Assembly: GCA_003550305.1 (NCBI GenBank)
Contig: QKYT01000284.1
Coordinates: 11,629-75,628, forward strand
Length of the DNA stretch: 64,000 nt
Reading direction: 5' to 3'
Source of the DNA: Glomus cerebriforme
Taxonomy: Eukaryota; Glomeromycota; Glomeromycetes; Glomerales; Glomeraceae
The translations under genes were made by a program, and so were the position numbers. Every line of letters starts with the position of its first letter. Position 1 is the stretch's first letter. Shown in pieces: positions 45,522-58,126 of the stretch. The notes below the pieces were generated by a model. It was not told the origin of the DNA. It made no database searches and was given only the letters and a program-made list of their open reading frames with translations.

Positions 45522-48500
45522 TTATGACGAACCACTGCTGCTTGGTACAACCGTTGCTCTTACATTATTAGTTAATGAATTGTTATTGTTAGCTGTAATT
45601 GCAGTTGTAGTTGCGGCAATAGCGGCGAAGGTGGTAGTAGTTGTAGTTGTGGCAACAGCAACGTTATTATTATTAACGTTATTATTACCATTATTAATAC
45701 CATAATTATTGTTATGGTTATTTCCAATAGCAATAATAAATCTATTGTTTATATTTCCAATAACCATGTTATCATCATCGTCGTCATCCTCTTCGGCGAA
45801 TCTTTCACGATCTGCAACGAACAAACTACTTTTACTTATCACACCGGTCTTAACATCTCTGATGAGATCGATGACTTGTCGTACGACCTTTTCAGGATCA
45901 ATACCAGATTTGACATCTTCCACGTGAGCTTTATATAAATTTGAAACCTAAAATGATTAAAACATAATTTATTAAATTAACAATTAAAAAATATAAATAT
46001 TATAATAAATAAATAAGAAAATTTTATACCTTATAAATAGTAGATATTTCATAAGTATCGCGTAAAAAGAAATCTGCATCTTCATCGATTTCTGTAAATA
46101 TCGCTTGATATTCTGGATGATTCTTGATTCTGTAACACCAATAATAAATTAATGTGTATATAGATATATATTTGGTACAAAGATACAAAAAATAAGGATT
46201 ATAATTAAATACCTTGAAGCAATATCATCTTTGCGTATTTCTTTTTCCATATGTTTAACCTTTTCCTTAATATAAGGTTCAAGGTGACTCAATGGAGAAC
46301 AATCTTCGTCGTAAACCCAAGCTTGAGCTAACTGATTAAATGTGAACCATCCATTCGTAGTTATCCACCTAATTCTTGTTTGGAACGAAACACCATCCGT
46401 TGGTCGTTTAATCATTGCTATATTCCAGTAAGTTGAATTTAGTTTTGCTTCCGTCGCGGCACGATCAACCGCTGCTAATCGATTTAATCTAATTTGTTCA
46501 CATTCTTTAATCTTTTTGATGGTATCATCAATACTTGGTCTATCAGGGAAATTGTTAACTTCATAATAAAAGCAACTTGTCGTATATGCTGTCCAAGAAC
46601 ATGGACGCCTTGGTGGATCATAGAAGTCCGAAATAGTACCAAGACATCGTTTGTACCATTCGCGTGCCTCAGAGGTTATTAATTCTGGAGAAAAATTCGG
46701 GACCTGTTTAAGTAACTTTTGCATAAATTCTTCAGCACGTACGATAAACCTTAAGGCTGCTCTTTTAGGAACAGATATATCTAAAAACACAATAAAATTC
46801 GTTAAAAAAATATATATACATATATACATATAAAGGAGTTTGAAGAATTATTAAATGAACTTACTTCTGGTAGCATAATGATATTCATCTTTGGCCTCAG
46901 TACATAACAGACGATCAGGACCTTGAAAATTGATTTCATTACAACTACTCAATTTAGCATTCATCCATTCTTTACGTCTCAATATCGTATTTGATCGAAT
47001 AATATCTTTTGCGGCATCTATTTTTAAAATACATTTAATAAATAATTAATTAATTAAAAAACAACAATTTTTTTATGACACGTACATTCTAAGCAACCAC
47101 AATAACCATCTTCGGTTGAGCAAAACCCATTGCAATCCTTTATAAAATCTTCATAATCACAATACATAGTCTTCAATTGTTCTGGAGGTTCAATCATATC
47201 ATAATGTGAGGATATACCCTATAAAAAAAATATCAATGTTATACAAATGTTCAATTTAGATACATCTTAACTGCGTCAAGTCGCAATAAATTTTAAGGTG
47301 ACGACATACCTTCATCAAGTAGATTTCACTATTCTTCATTCTTAGTTTCAAGTTATCTTCATAAATACTCCTCAATTCTTCTATACAATTTGGCAAATCC
47401 GTGAAATACCAGTCAATTTTTTCTCTTAATTTCCTCTCTAATAATTGTCTCCTCCAATTTTCTTGTGTCCTAGTTAAAGACATATCATTCTTCAACCAAT
47501 TTTGTCTCTTACGAACACGTGCCAAATATAAATCTCCACATTTTTCTGGCGGAGGTTTCTTTCCTCGTCTTGCCCACCATTCTTTTGCATCACGTAAAAA
47601 TCTTTGACGATCTACTTCACAATTGTTTTGATTAATTGAATCATGCCATGTTTGTATAAGTGATGATTCAAAGATTTCCTCCCGATTAAAGTATGACAAG
47701 ATTTCATTACATGTCCGAGCAACTGTCAATGGGTAATCTAATGAATTTTGTGATGATAAAAGTGGTGACGACATTCCTCCTCCGAGTATAAATTCATCAT
47801 ATATCCGTCTAGTTTTTAAATCTAATTCCATACGTAATTTATCAACCATGGTAATACCATTCGCTAAAAGATGACCATTTAATCCTATTAATCTTTTCAC
47901 CCTGGGTACAACAATTGTTTGTAATTCAAACATAATATCATCCAAATTTTTTCGTAAAGCTTTACTTTTCGTTTGAGAATTGGATGGTGTTGAGGGTGCA
48001 GAGTTATCATCATTAGAATCTTGTTCAACAGATATACGAAGTCGTTTTCGGGCCAAACTATTATTTGTCTTGTTAGAAATATACTAGATGAAAATTTAAA
48101 AAGTTACATCAGGTTTTTGTTCACGTGAAAATTCGTGTAATAACGTGAGCATAATAAATTATTAAAATACCTCGTGTATTTCTAATTTAAGTTCCTTTGG
48201 GAACCACCATTCTTCCATGACTGATAATTCTTCTTTCAAGTCCAAATCTCTAAAGCAATGAAGGATTGCTTGTGTTCTTTCCGAATAAGATTCTTCTTGT
48301 TCTCTTTGTTTTCTCTTGCGTTTAAAATTCTCCTTTGCAAATTTCTCAGATTGACGTTGTTCCACATCACGATCCAAATCAGTTTGTGGATCGGAATATT
48401 TTTGTCGTCTTAAATGATCAAGATGATTTCGAAGATAAAAAGTACAATTCATACCAAGATCATAGACGTAAGTTTTCCATGGCTGACAAATATAAAAAAA

Positions 48501-49686
48501 AAACAACATATAAGATTTAAAGTATTAAATTTATAAGTATAATAATAACATTTAAAATACCTTAAGTACTTCAATCTCCTTTGAGGATAGAGTGAATGCG
48601 TATAACGCACTTTTATTTATCAATTGTCTTACGACACAGAATCTACACAGGCGAACTTCCCATACAGGAATTGGATCACCCGATTCACCACAAACAGTGC
48701 AAACTTCTGTAACATAATATTTATATGATTCAACAAACTAAAATAAATTTGAAATGATTTATTAGAATATAATTTTGTAAATAAGCAAGCATAAATATGA
48801 TTTAAAAATAATAATTACCTGAATCTATTTTTTTAAATTAATATTCAAATATTAAATAGAGTTAGTACATAATTAAATATTAAATACAATAATAAAAGAA
48901 AAACATCCAAATTTACCTTCCAATCAGATACTCTGAATTCCCTCGATTCTTGATTGACAATAGATTGTCTTATCTTTGGTAAAACGGGGGCATGAATAGC
49001 TCTCTCCGGCTGTTCACCAGTTTCCATAGCACATTCATCAATAGAATTATAAGTAGCCAATAATTTATAATACAAAAATCTATAAGGACTATGTTGTCCG
49101 CGTATTATATGATAGAGCGCTTTAGATGTTCGTTCCATTGCCGCTAGCGAGGGTCCTAAGTAATTACGCGTTACAATATTGTACAACCATTAATATAAAC
49201 ATTTAATTTTTGAATAAAAGACGAATAATAAAAAGTTACATTACCATCTTATAATAACGCGAAATTTATGATGACAGTAGATGATGGATAAGAAAAAAAA
49301 AACATCATTAGAACATGAAAATATATTACATAACAATCAAAAATAAAAAAATAATACACACCAAAGAACTCTAATAAATATAGCAACATATCTAAAGGCA
49401 TACTCAACAAATGACTTGAAGTATTCGTTTGTGTGAGATCATGACATACTTTCTTCCTTTTTGATCTTTTTGCTGACGAAGGAGATAAAGTATTACTTGA
49501 AGAACGTCTTATAGGTTGTTTTGTAAGTCTTTTAGGCACATGAGTTTGAGCTCTCATTTCTTCAAGAGCTTTTCGTTCCAGCTCTTCACATCTTCTCCTA
49601 TCATCACGTCGTTGTATTCTGAGTGAACGTCTTACAGAAGAACGTTCTTTCGTTGTATAATATTTTGGAATTTCCGGGATCATCAT
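45522..49686 (-). CDS. large F-box protein with cysteine-pair region, function unknown
   Basis: Ten exons (49686-49362, 49155-48917, 48737-48561, 48482-48171, 48083-47310, 47218-47086, 47017-46865, 46780-46213, 46129-46030, 45947-45522) give 1068 residues. The N-terminus is very basic (RRSLRIQRRDDRRRCEELER). An F-box follows at about residues 95-130: LSMPLDMLLYLLEFFGPSLA...TSKALYHIIRG. Exon 3 has CTVCGESGDPIPVWEVRLCRFC, a possible zinc site, and exon 6 has a Cys cluster (CDYEDF...CNGFC...YCGC). The rest is helical and charged. The C-terminus is low-complexity, with Asn and Thr/Ala runs. F-box proteins usually recruit substrates to SCF ubiquitin ligases; the target here is unknown. The first ATG of a tandem ATG ATG was taken. 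Confidence 0.83.
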
Positions 49687-50308
49687 TCCTTATTATCAAA
49701 TTACTTTAATACTTTTTGGTTTTTCTTTTATATTAATTATACCACAAGGGAAACTATTTTTTTTAAATACTAAACAATAGACAGGGAAGATATATATATA
49801 TATATATATATATATAATAAAAAAAAATTTTTTTTTTTGTCTATGTATAGTTTTATAGAAAAATAAAGATATAAATTCTTTCTATACAATTGAATAGTTT
49901 TTTTTCAGTATTTATTTCGTAAAAATAAAAACAAAGTAAAGAATATATCGTTTATTTTTCTTTTTCTCTATAGGGTGAGTCTAAATGGTTAGAAGAATGA
50001 CTCTGTTGAGGAATGGGATAAAAGACCACAACACAAATTTGATTCACTTTGACAGATGCAGAGAAAAAGTAAGTGATAGTATAAGAAGAAGGTTAGAAGT
50101 TTGAGTTTGAAAAGAGTTTATAAGTAAAACAAAAATTAAAGGTCAAGAACAAGTCTTTTTTTTAAACTAGAGGATTTTTCTATATATTAAAAAAAAAAAA
50201 AAAAAAAAAAGATATAGATATAGATAGATAGATAGAGATATATATATCAACAAAAGTTGAGGATTTGTTATTTTTTGTGAGGAAAAGTATACGTGTATAT
50301 AGTGTATG
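49687..50308. other. upstream of F-box gene, microsatellites
   Basis: Contains (TA)n at 49790-49817, poly-A at about 50190-50210 and GATA-type repeats at 50211-50248. No gene seen. Confidence 0.6.
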
Positions 50309-50900
50309 NNNNNNNNNNNNNNNNNNNNNNNNNNNNNNNNNNNNNNNNNNNNNNNNNNNNNNNNNNNNNNNNNNNNNNNNNNNNNNNNNNNNNNNNNNNN
50401 NNNNNNNNNNNNNNNNNNNNNNNNNNNNNNNNNNNNNNNNNNNNNNNNNNNNNNNNNNNNNNNNNNNNNNNNNNNNNNNNNNNNNNNNNNNNNNNNNNNN
50501 NNNNNNNNNNNNNNNNNNNNNNNNNNNNNNNNNNNNNNNNNNNNNNNNNNNNNNNNNNNNNNNNNNNNNNNNNNNNNNNNNNNNNNNNNNNNNNNNNNNN
50601 NNNNNNNNNNNNNNNNNNNNNNNNNNNNNNNNNNNNNNNNNNNNNNNNNNNNNNNNNNNNNNNNNNNNNNNNNNNNNNNNNNNNNNNNNNNNNNNNNNNN
50701 NNNNNNNNNNNNNNNNNNNNNNNNNNNNNNNNNNNNNNNNNNNNNNNNNNNNNNNNNNNNNNNNNNNNNNNNNNNNNNNNNNNNNNNNNNNNNNNNNNNN
50801 NNNNNNNNNNNNNNNNNNNNNNNNNNNNNNNNNNNNNNNNNNNNNNNNNNNNNNNNNNNNNNNNNNNNNNNNNNNNNNNNNNNNNNNNNNNNNNNNNNNN
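50309..50900. other. assembly gap (592 N)
   Basis: A run of 592 N flanked by simple repeats (GATA/TA on the left, poly-A on the right), so the gap is likely caused by repeats and its true size is unknown. Any open frame across it is meaningless. Confidence 0.99.
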
Positions 50901-51192
50901 AAAAAAAAAAAAAAAATTTTTATATATATTAAAAATTTTTAAAGTAAAATATAAATAACATTTATACTGATTTTTGGAAAAAAAATATATATATATGTGG
51001 CGAACACATTAAACTCAAATTAGAAGAGTGGGGTAAAAAAAAAAAAAAAAAAAAAGTCTTTTGAGATTTACTTGCACCAAAAGGAGTTGTGATTGATGAT
51101 CCTAAATAATAAAGTCACATATTTATTTATAAAGCTAAAACGGTTTTATATATAACATTAGGATCGTCATAGTATTTATTATTTATTGTTTC

Positions 51193-51223
<31 letters not shown>

Positions 51224-51454
51224 TTAAAAGAATGAATGATAAATGAATTCAATGATAAACAGGGATGCATCAAGTACCCGGCAAATAAGCAGAGATTTAA
51301 AGTCACGGCGGTTACCGGTAATCATACCGGCAGTGAAATCAAAATTTTTTTTGATTTAATCCGGTCACTTCATACAGAGTCACTATTAATTCTAGATTCA
51401 TAAATATATAATAAGAAATATATTATTACATTCACATTTACACACATATACACA

Positions 51455-51493
<39 letters not shown>

Positions 51494-54400
51494 TTGAATA
51501 AAAAAACACAAACCACAAATAAATCAAACGCACATTGTTAATCACATTCTTACCATAAAAAAGTTAATCCTAAAGAGAACGTGATCTTTTGGCGCTTTAT
51601 ATGCTTTTTTCGGAATTATAATAAATATTTTGCTTATTGTGTAATATAATATCGCAAACATTTTTCTCTTAATAAAATAATGTATTCTAATATTCTAATC
51701 CATCTTTGGAAGAAATATTTTTTAGATGCAAACAAAAAACTTCCAAACCACAAATCCAATTTTGGTATATACATACTTAGTAAATATATTAGGTTAGGAT
51801 TAGGATTATTTCTGTTTATGATTTCTTAATAAAATTTAAAAATTTTATAAATTAAAAAAATCACATATGACGATAAAAGACAATCACTTGTTGATTTTAT
51901 AGTATTTAATTCTTACTTAGTATAGTTAATAGCTAATCTTTGTCTAAATTAGTTTTAGTTTAGTCTAGTTAATATTTCATTGGCGATATGTCGATTATAA
52001 TATAAGTCTGAAAAATTCTTAAATTCTATATATTTATGATGTAATAATTAAATATATATACAATATATACAATATATGTATATATATATATATATAAGTA
52101 TATGATTATCATATATTAATTTGTTACACATTTTTACACTGTTACAAGTTTTAAAAAGTTATGAATATTCACACGTGAATCTATCACGTTATATATTGCG
52201 CACTCGTATAAGAAATCCTGTTATGGTAGATTATTTCAATTGTTTAAATAACTACGAATGACCGAATATTTAAATTTGATTAATACGAATAGGATTATTA
52301 TATATAAATTGTTATTAAGGAGAAAATACAATAATTAATTAAGCAAAAAAGGAAAGAAAAAGAACCTCATTGGTTCACAAAGGAATTTCGAACATTTAAA
52401 AATGTTTTTTTTTTAATATATATATATATATATATATTATTTAAAAAGAATTTTATACATTGTTAGTTCCAATCTTAGGTTATATATTAAATAATATTTT
52501 TTTTTCGGAATATTCTTTTTAATATATTTTTTTTTCATTGTGCCAAATTTAGACTAGTAAATACTACTTACCATTTCAGGATAGATAATGTACTCGGGTC
52601 CAACTTGATTTACTACTTCTCATCACAATGGTACTACTATATTACTATAACACTATAAAAAAATAAATATGATACTGAGATACTTTTTACTTTTTTTAAA
52701 CTCATGCGCTGATAAGAAGTCAATGGACACGATGTTTATTTATCACGATAAGAAGCCACACTTCATTATTTCTAGACATAATATTAATTTATCTAATAAT
52801 TTTAATTAATTATCTTAATCACTTTTTCCGTAAAAAAAAAAAAAAAAGAGAGAGAAATTTTTTATATGGGGTTTTATTAGAATACGGGCAAAGGCGGGAA
52901 ACTTTAACTTAGTTTAACCAAAAACAAATAATTACAGGATAATTTACAAGACTATCAACTTAATCATCACAGCTTCTTTTCTATTTTGAATAGATTTCAT
53001 TATAAATAGATGGATTTCCACAATAAATCTTCAATTTTTATGAAAAAAACATCTAAATCATGTTTCATAAATTATCACTGAAAAAAGGAAAGATAAATTA
53101 TATTCTTTCATTGAAAAAAATAAATAAAAAGAACAAGGTAAATCATTTTCATAAAAGTATAAATTTATTCATTATAACGCCAACAAATAACAACCAAAGA
53201 AAAAAAAAAAGATTTCTTTCCTTACACCACTAAAAAAAAAATAGAAATTTAAAATTCTTCAAATAAGATTCTTTTTTTTTTTTAAAAAAAAAAAGATTAT
53301 TTTTAGATAAAGATTTAACTTAATAGAATAAAGAAGAGTTGGGAGGTAAAAGAATTGAATCTGCAATCCTATTGTTTTTCGATTCTCCTTTTTTATGCTA
53401 AATGTCGCTCAAATTGTAAATCCCTCTTTTTTTCTTCTTTTATTCGTTAAATTACAATGATTTTTGGTTTCGTTTTTTAATGATTTTTATTCGGCCTCGG
53501 ATTTTTTTTGTCTTGTCCCCATTATAAATACTTAAATAATCAAAAGTGGCGCGGTGCAAAACACAATGATGTGTTATGACATAATATTCCGCAGTCGATT
53601 ATGTGAACTTGTCTTTCGCAATGATTCAGGGATGTGAATAAAAAAAAAACAATGGACAATCCTTATTTTAATATGGCTTGTGTCTTTTTTTGGGTAATAT
53701 TTTATTACTTCTCGTGTTAAATCCATTAAATCAATACTCTGTTTTTTTACTGATTCGATTAGTAAATGAAATTTGTTATAAATATGACTACTTTCCCATC
53801 AAATTTTTTTTTTTCTCTTTTCTGTCTTTCCACAATTTTCCATCTTTTTTCTTAAATTTCTTGAAACAATCGTTTATCACACAAAAACTTTTTACCACCC
53901 TTATATAATTAATACATTTCTAGCTTTTTAAATAATAGGTTTTTACGCCCAAAGGATCTAGAACTTAGATTGTTGTTCTTTATTGTATAATTAAACCTTG
54001 TTCCGAAACAATTACTAATGTTAAACAGTTTCTTCTACATGTAACCACTTCGTTACGTTACATTACGTTCATTTCTGGTTTTTTTTTCTTGAAAATTTCA
54101 GAATAAAGTTTTTTATATACTCTTCATGCAATATGTAATGTACTGTATGTATCCATATGTATGATAAAATTATGACAACGAAGAACAACGAAACCCGCTT
54201 CTTTTTTTTTTCTTTCTTCAACTTCAATAATAAAACAAAACAAAAATGCAAAATATAATTTGATACCACATAAAAAAAAAATTTTTTTTTTTCTTAGGAT
54301 CTGGAAAGTGATTGGATGTATAATAATTATCCCGAGGAAAGTCAGGAGTGGGGATTTTTCTTTTAAAAAAAAATTATAGTTAGTCTTTGTTCAATTCATC

Positions 54401-56676
54401 ATACTATAAAAACTGAACTCGTTGCTTTTCTTTTAACCCTATTTTTTTTTTTTTTTTGGATATCAACCAAAGACGAAGTCTATGGCAGAAGCGGCCACTT
54501 TATTCATTTAATCTATAAAATCCAATTATTAAATAAAATATATATTATATTGTATTGTTATAATTTTGGTAAAGTGGCACTGTTTAAATTCATAAAGATC
54601 AAAGTTCTATAGCCAACCAACTATTAATCAAGTTTCCCCATGAATTTTTTTTTTTTTTTTTTTTTGTTAAAAAAAAAACTCCTTTATTCGTTATTTGTTT
54701 GTTTCTTTTCCTTTATATTCCCTATCAGCAGCTTATATTAATAATTTATGCAATGCATAAACTAGTTTTTTTTTTATTCCCGTAAAATTATTTTTATAAT
54801 AAATAAATAAATAAATAAAAAAAAAACAATTATTATTTTTTTTTTTTCAAGTACAAATATGGGATTTTTGTGATTATTTGGTCATTTTATTAGTTCCTTT
54901 TTTTTTTTGTAAATATTTATTTTTTACTAAATTTTTTTGCATAATTATTTATTTACTTATCAGTAATTTATATATTACATATTTCTTTTATAATGATGCA
55001 ATATTAGTATCTTTTTTTTTGATATTATATATTTAATATGATATATATTATTTATATGGGTCCCATTGTTTGACAAAGATCAAATAAATGATGTATTTAT
55101 TATATTATACTACATCTAATACCCGATCTAATTGCATCTTTTTTTTTTGTATAACCGTTATAGTTTGTTTGATTATTTGTAAATTAATATTAGGTATTAA
55201 TTTTTATCAGAATTGGTATTTGGTTTTTGTACTCATATAAACCAACGATTATTGAAGTTCTGCTTTTTTTTTTATATAAAAAAGGTAACATTTGTTTAAA
55301 TTAAATTTAAATTAATTATAAATCAATTTCATAAAATTCCTTAATTCCATTCGTTCTTCTAATATTCGTTGTTTTATTACTCCATTTACAAAATTTAAAA
55401 AATGTTTCATGATTCCGGTCATTTATATATCACATGTTTTAAAATTGTGAAGACAGTATCAAAGTTGTTGTGATTAATAAATGAAGGGTGTAAAATAAAT
55501 CTCAATATCCCATATTAATCCAATTGTCATTATGTTAATATTTTTTTATTTCTTGCTCATGAAGTCATTGATGACATGATTATTTTCTAATTTTTCTAAT
55601 ACAAATATTCTTTCTCCCAACTATTTAACTATATTATTATTATATGTATAAAAAATTAACTTGTCTGAACAAACATTTAAAACTTTACAAATCATTCTTC
55701 AGACCCTAATCTTTGATAAAATTATTGCAACGTAAATTATAATGATGCATGATATCATCCAATTCGAACATTCTGATTTCGCCTGTTGTAAGAACGGTAT
55801 AATATTAGTAATGCATTGGTTTTATTTAGTAATAATGGAAATACTTAATCAATTCCTCCTCTAGAGTCAGCAGACTAAGTTAGGGTGTCTGAGTAGAAAG
55901 TCACCTGGGATATAATAATTCTCCTGAGTTTGAACAACAAACTAGGAGTTACCCTATCTTTGCAAAATAAAAACAAACTCACTTTCCCCTTTAGTGCAAC
56001 ATATGTATTCGATTCCAACAATCCTTTTGTTTCATCCAAAAAGTAAAGAGATCCAATTATCTGATATTAACAAAAGCAATAATTGCATCATGGTTAAAAT
56101 ATAAAAATCTGTAGTATGATCACCTAATATTTTAAATAAATTTCAAAATTGCAGAAGATTTCTTTTCCCTTACCTAAAAAAATTACCCATGGATATGTTT
56201 TTAACTTATAAAGTGTCCAAAGTATTTTTACTCAACCATTTCGCTCTTAAAACTAATAGTCAACTGGGTCAAGGGTTTTAATGTAATCAAACAAGTGAAC
56301 TAATTAACTGGAAATGTTGTTTGAATTATCACACTTACCAAAACAATACAATGGAGCCACCAAAGGAGGAAGAAATTATTTGTTCTCGGTAGAATTTGTA
56401 ATAATTGAAAATGGAATATCGTAAAACTAAAGTTAGTAAATTTCATGGCTTTGTCAAACTTTAAAATTATGATTCAAGTTTTGACTCGTGAAATACACGT
56501 TAACCCGATCACCATACAAAAATATTTGGGTATTAAAAAAATAACTTTTAACTTGTATGAAAGTTGAAATGTTCGGTGGCTATGTAGCACGGAAAAAAAA
56601 AATTGTTACGCAAACTTTATATTATTGATCAGCATGTCTTGTGACAATTGACAAATCAATAATATCATTCATAATA
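50901..56676. other. 5.8-kb gene-poor, simple-repeat-rich stretch
   Basis: No convincing coding sequence on either strand. Simple repeats include poly-A at 51193-51220 (28 A), (ATT)n at 51456-51492, (TA)n at 52079-52096 and 52418-52437, and poly-T at 54647-54665. GC-richer islands stand out at about 51255-51380 (several CCGG, GGTTACCGGTAATC) and at 55865-55960 (hairpin-forming). Short open frames near 53700 and 54100 are Phe/Leu/Lys-rich products of T and A runs. It may hold long UTRs or non-coding RNA. Confidence 0.5.
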
Positions 56677-57210
56677 ATGTTAACCATTCGATCTGGCGGA
56701 CAAACAGGCGTCGATAGAGCAGCTCTAGATGCTGCACTACATTACAATTCTACCATAAACTTTAACAATAATGGTGCTAATGATGCAAAAAAACCTTTTG
56801 TTCATATTACCGGTTGGTGCCCGAAGGGAAGACTTGCGGAAGATGGACCAATTTCATCGCGATACCCACTCATTGAAACGCTCAGTTCATTATATTCTGA
56901 AAGGACCGAATGGAATATCCGGGATGCAGATGCTACTTTGGTCCTTCTTTTATCCGCCACGACACCACCTGATCGTGGAACGGCCCTTACAATAGAAAAA
57001 GCTAGCGAACTTCAAAAACCATCGAAAATTGTTTTCCTTGATGACAATATCATGACCAATATTACTCAGGTCCTTCATTGGATGAACGACAACAAAGTTA
57101 AGATGTTAAACGTGGCTGGTCCAAGAGAAAGTAATAGCTCCGGAATTTACGCAAAAGCATATGACTTCGTTACTGCCTTATTAGAGATGAAAAATGAACC
57201 AGCAGGATAG
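56677..57210 (+). CDS. molybdenum-carrier-like / YpsA-type SLOG Rossmann protein, bacterial-type
   Basis: One exon, 177 residues from ATG 56677. N-terminal RSGGQTGVDRAALDAAL, then GWCPKGRLAEDGPISSRYPL, RTEWNIRDADATLVLL and GTALTIEKA. These are the hallmarks of the putative molybdenum carrier / circularly permuted YpsA family, mostly known from bacteria. Members of this SLOG-like superfamily are thought to bind nucleotides or a cofactor; the reaction is unknown. The gene has no intron and a more balanced base composition than its surroundings, both unlike its neighbours. A short upstream ORF of five codons (56634-56651) lies before the start. Horizontal transfer from bacteria is the likely origin, by inference. 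Confidence 0.85.
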   Translation: MLTIRSGGQTGVDRAALDAALHYNSTINFNNNGANDAKKPFVHITGWCPKGRLAEDGPISSRYPLIETLSSLYSERTEWNIRDADATLVLLLSATTPPDRGTALTIEKASELQKPSKIVFLDDNIMTNITQVLHWMNDNKVKMLNVAGPRESNSSGIYAKAYDFVTALLEMKNEPAG

Positions 57211-58126
57211 ACGAAAGAATGCAAAGTTATATCGATGATAAATTATAGTAAATAGGACCTCTATTATACACATATTTAAGAATATTGTTTAAATTAACAC
57301 ATGATTTCATAAAATTTTGATTTAAATAAAGCATATTGCTAATAACTTATTATAATTTAAAATTTAATGCTCACATTGTATACAATATTTCTTCACTGAA
57401 ACAAGATTATATCTGCAAAAATTATCTTGCGGCCCCTGTTCAATTTCTGACTTCTTCTTCAACGTTATTCATAATTGATATAAGGTGTAATCACTAATTA
57501 ATATTCCTTTCTCGACAAACAACAAATTTATTCAGTATTTATTTCATAAAATCTTATGAAAAATTCCGAAGACATCAGTGAATAACATAATTATTCTCAG
57601 TTTCATTGATTATCGTGGTTGATTAAGTAATAATGAGATAAAAAAGATAATAATAAAAAGTCATATATATCATTTACTTTCATATATATATATTTAGCAT
57701 TTTAATTGGAAGAATTGGAAGACTTTCCAACTTCCAAGTTCCATGCGAAAATCGCTGTCGAGATTGTCCAAGAATAATAAAGATGAAACCAACTTAAGTA
57801 GAAAAGAAACCAGATCAACTAAAAAGATTCAAAGATAAAGCCTTTGCTTTTAATTTTATTATTTTAAGCTCGGGCCAGAGAAAGTCATATTGATTTGTAT
57901 TAGTTTTGTATTATATAAAATTTCGTATAATATACTTTTCAATGATTTAAAAATTTCATGCAAATCAAATATTAATCGCATTGCATTTTAATAGCATAAT
58001 ACTAAAGTACATATATCAACTTCCATTATATCTATTAAATTTTCACTATTATTATCCATCGTTCTATTAATTAAATCATTTAATTTCCTTTTTTTTCATA
58101 TTTCTTTCCCTCTCTAGATAATAATT
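57211..58126. other. convergent intergenic region
   Basis: About 900 bp, AT-rich, between the 3' ends of the SLOG gene and the CapA-like gene. No gene seen; a short direct repeat GGAAGAATTGGAAGACTTTCC lies near 57708. Confidence 0.5.

Noticed and set aside
45709..45938. Plus-strand frames in the F-box gene
   Set aside because: Antisense of the low-complexity Asn/Thr tail.
50265..50958. Three overlapping open frames of more than 200 codons
   Set aside because: They consist almost entirely of N from the assembly gap.
53678..53908. Phe/Leu-rich open frame
   Set aside because: Composition follows T-rich DNA; no conserved motif and no splice partners.
55900..55960. tRNA gene
   Set aside because: GAGTTTGAACAAC looks a little like a B box, but there is no A box or cloverleaf.
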